Below are positions 5,160-7,230 of a stretch of 7,230 nt of DNA, piece after piece (within the stretch, counting starts at the first letter, position 1; every line of letters begins with the position of its first letter). Below the pieces are notes generated by a model, which had not been told where the DNA came from, searched no databases, and was given only the letters and a program-made list of their open reading frames with translations. A program made the translations under genes and the position numbers. This stretch comes from Myxococcales bacterium (GTDB lineage Bacteria > Desulfobacterota_B > Binatia > UBA1149 > SPBQ01), in the NCBI GenBank assembly GCA_004525875.1, contig SPBQ01000113.1, forward strand, positions 1 to 7,230, given 5' to 3'.

Positions 5160-7230
5160 CTATTGCGTCGTGTCGCGCTCGCGGTCGCGATCGAACATCG
5201 GACGCTGCCAGCCGTGAGCCTGGCGCGCGATCTGCTCGAGCAGGTCCAGGAGCGCCTCCTGCTCCATCGAGTAGGCCGCCAGCATCGGCGTATCGCTGAC
5301 GCAAATCGACACGTTGACGCCGGGGTAGACGCGGAACATATCCTCGTCGGTGCGGTCGTCCCCCATCGAGAGGAGGATATCGAGCTCCGGATCGAAGTCC
5401 TCTTCGTCGATGATGGCGCGCACCGCCTCGCCCTTGTTCACGCTGATGTGGCGCACTTCGACCGCCTTCTTCGAGATCAGCACGCCGAGCGGCGTGTGCT
5501 GCAGCAGCCCGCCGAGCGTGTCGGCCAGCGCGAGCGCCTGCTGGTGGGCGAAGATCGGGTCGGACATGCGGTAGTGCCAGACGAGCCCGAACTCCTTCTC
5601 TTCGATGTGCGAGCCGGGAATGCGCTTCTGAAAGTCGCGCATGACGCCGTGCACGTTCTCGCGCAGCTCACGATACGTCTCCTCATCGACGAGGTGCACG
5701 CACTCCTCCTCACCGGCCCGTCGGATGCAAGCCCCATGCTCGGCAACGATCGTGATCTCGCGCGGCAGATGCTCCTCGAGGAAGGCGCGATCGCGCCCGC
5801 TGACGACGGAGACGTGGAATTGCGGGACCCGCGACATGTCGAGCAGCAGCCGCGTGATCTCGGGCGGCGCCACGGCCTGCTCCGGCTTGTCGACGAGCTT
5901 CACGAGCGTGCCGTCGTAGTCGATGAAGAAGAACGCGCGGCGAGCCGAGCGGAGACGCGAGAGCAGCACCTCTCGGTCGGGCTCGGCCGTCACGGGGTAG
6001 CCCGAGCCGCGGTTCATCTCCCTCACCTCATCGAGCGAGGCAAGGAAGCTCGTGCTCCACGCTCGGTTGTCGTGGCGCGAAAGACGGCCGTAGAGGTCGA
6101 ACATCATCGACGAGGCATCGTCCGCGGAGAGGTCCAGGGCCGTGTTGATACCCGCAACGACGCTGTCCTGACTCCACGGGTTGACGAGAATGGCTTCGCC
6201 CATCTCGGCGGCGGCGCCGGCGAACTCGCTCAGCACGAGGACACCGGGCTCGTCGCCCTTGGCAGCCACGTACTCCTTGCAGACGAGATTCAGGCCGTCG
6301 CGGATCGGGGTGACCAGCGCAACGTCGGCCCGACGGTACAGGGCGAACAGGTAGTGCTTGTCGAGGCTACGAAAGATGTAGTGGATGGGCGAGTAGCCGG
6401 GCATTCCATACTGCCCGTTGATCATCCCCACCAGGCCATCGACCTCGGATTTGATCTCGCGATACTCGCCGACGTTGATCCGGGAAGGGACCGAAACCTG
6501 AACGAGTGAGACCTTGCCGACCTGCTCGGGAAAACGCTTGAGGAACGCGGCGAAGGCCTCGAGTCGCTGGGGGATGCCCTTGGTGTAGTCGAGCCGGTCC
6601 ACACCGAGGATCATCTTGCGGCCGCGGAAGAGCCCGTTGAGATCGGCGAGGTGTTTCTCGGCTTCGGGGCTATGGGCGACCTCGTTGATCTCGCCGACGT
6701 TCACGCCCAGGGGAAAAGCGCCGAGTCGGACCGTCCGGCGACCGTAGTTGAGCGTGTCCATCTGTGGCTCGAGGCCCATGATACGCGCCACTGCGTTGGA
6801 GAAATGCCGCATGTACTCGAGCGTGTGGAACCCGATGAGATCGGCGCCGAGCAGGCCGACGAGCACCTCGCGGCGCCATGGCAGGATGCGGAACACCTCG
6901 GCCGAGGGGAACGGGATGTGGAGAAAGAAGCCGATCGTCAGGTCGCGCTTCTCCCGGCGCAGCATGTCGGGAAGCAGCATGAGCTGGTAGTCGTGGATCC
7001 AGATGCGGTCGCCGTCCTCAACCACCTCGAGGATGGCGTCGGCGAAAGCCTGGTTCACCTTGTGATACGCCTCCCAGTTCATCGCCGTGAAACGGCAACG
7101 GTCGGTCATGTAGTGGAACAGCGGCCAGATCGCACCGTTACTGAAGCCCTCGTAGTACGCGTCGTACAGGTCGGGCTCGACGTCGACGCTCACCAGCCCG
7201 TCGCGGCGCAGCGCCTCGGCGTCCTCGTCG
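5160..7230 (-). CDS. Bifunctional trehalose-6-phosphate synthase/phosphatase (N-terminus outside window)
   Basis: The N-terminal domain (GT20, OtsA-like) joins UDP-glucose and glucose-6-phosphate into trehalose-6-phosphate; the C-terminal HAD domain (OtsB-like) removes the phosphate, giving trehalose in the cytoplasm. The frame is open to the window edge (689 codons seen), and the GTG at 7193 is probably internal because similarity continues before it. Synthase motifs, in order, are [26 protein letters not shown] (near 6960-7000), [46 protein letters not shown] (near 6565-6605), [13 protein letters not shown] (near 6265-6305) and LSEFAGAA. Phosphatase motifs are DYDGTL (5904-5921), VSGRD, the NKGEAV lysine and GDDRTDED (5340-5363). 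All catalytic signatures are present, so both activities are likely. TAG 5160-5162 ends the gene. The mechanosensitive channel follows on the same strand. Fused synthase/phosphatases occur in several bacterial groups and eukaryotes. Confidence 0.95.
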   Translation of the reverse strand, partial: DEDAEALRRDGLVSVDVEPDLYDAYYEGFSNGAIWPLFHYMTDRCRFTAMNWEAYHKVNQAFADAILEVVEDGDRIWIHDYQLMLLPDMLRREKRDLTIGFFLHIPFPSAEVFRILPWRREVLVGLLGADLIGFHTLEYMRHFSNAVARIMGLEPQMDTLNYGRRTVRLGAFPLGVNVGEINEVAHSPEAEKHLADLNGLFRGRKMILGVDRLDYTKGIPQRLEAFAAFLKRFPEQVGKVSLVQVSVPSRINVGEYREIKSEVDGLVGMINGQYGMPGYSPIHYIFRSLDKHYLFALYRRADVALVTPIRDGLNLVCKEYVAAKGDEPGVLVLSEFAGAAAEMGEAILVNPWSQDSVVAGINTALDLSADDASSMMFDLYGRLSRHDNRAWSTSFLASLDEVREMNRGSGYPVTAEPDREVLLSRLRSARRAFFFIDYDGTLVKLVDKPEQAVAPPEITRLLLDMSRVPQFHVSVVSGRDRAFLEEHLPREITIVAEHGACIRRAGEEECVHLVDEETYRELRENVHGVMRDFQKRIPGSHIEEKEFGLVWHYRMSDPIFAHQQALALADTLGGLLQHTPLGVLISKKAVEVRHISVNKGEAVRAIIDEEDFDPELDILLSMGDDRTDEDMFRVYPGVNVSICVSDTPMLAAYSMEQEALLDLLEQIARQAHGWQRPMFDRDRERDTTQ

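Noticed and set aside
3962..5299. A 445-codon plus-strand open frame opposite the channel gene
   Set aside because: It is charged, low-complexity shadow translation antisense to an obvious MscS protein, and it also runs through the hairpin repeats and the trehalose gene end.
4812..6509. A 565-codon plus-strand open frame opposite the trehalose gene
   Set aside because: It is antisense to clear synthase/phosphatase motifs. The translation is Arg/His/Glu/Asp-rich without family motifs, as expected of a GC-rich shadow frame.

Overview
This window comes from a GC-rich bacterial chromosome. The gene content (a DUF3604 protein, a DUF6515-like cell-surface protein, an MscS channel and a fused trehalose synthase/phosphatase) fits a proteobacterium or a myxococcote/'deltaproteobacterium'-type lineage, but the sequence alone does not fix the taxon.

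Layout. Positions 1-711 (+) hold the 3' end of a DUF3604 gene. Positions 712-952 contain no recognisable gene. Positions 953-1246 (-) are the C-terminal part of a DUF6515-like protein. It has lost its 5' end and is joined head-to-head near position 1245 to a 5'-truncated AAA (RepA/AAA_25-like) ATPase with a C-terminal winged helix (about 1247-1813, +). A short hypothetical gene (1823-2047, +) and a large serine recombinase (2102-3706, +) follow. The last three look like the right half of a small integrative element of the type ATPase - small protein - recombinase. The recombinase runs directly into the 3' end of a tRNA-Glu gene on the opposite strand (3640-3717, -), and its last 21 codons are antisense tRNA sequence. 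A tRNA-Lys (3785-3857, -) lies just upstream in what is probably one tRNA operon.

Beyond the tRNAs are two minus-strand genes with an osmotic-stress theme: an MscS-type mechanosensitive channel (3926-5008) and a bifunctional trehalose-6-phosphate synthase/phosphatase (5160 to beyond 7230). Between them is a pair of 26-base imperfect direct repeats, each containing a GC hairpin, with an 18-base perfect palindrome beside and partly inside the second copy.

How they work together. Trehalose synthesis builds up a compatible solute and MscS releases solutes after hypo-osmotic shock, so these neighbours are functionally related. The middle block is foreign: its right border is at a tRNA 3' end, and its left side appears to have been lost by deletion or rearrangement, leaving two truncated genes fused at one breakpoint. 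I found no defence system, CRISPR array or clearly new multigene system. The most interesting structures are the recombinase/tRNA fusion, the double-truncation breakpoint and the hairpin repeats.
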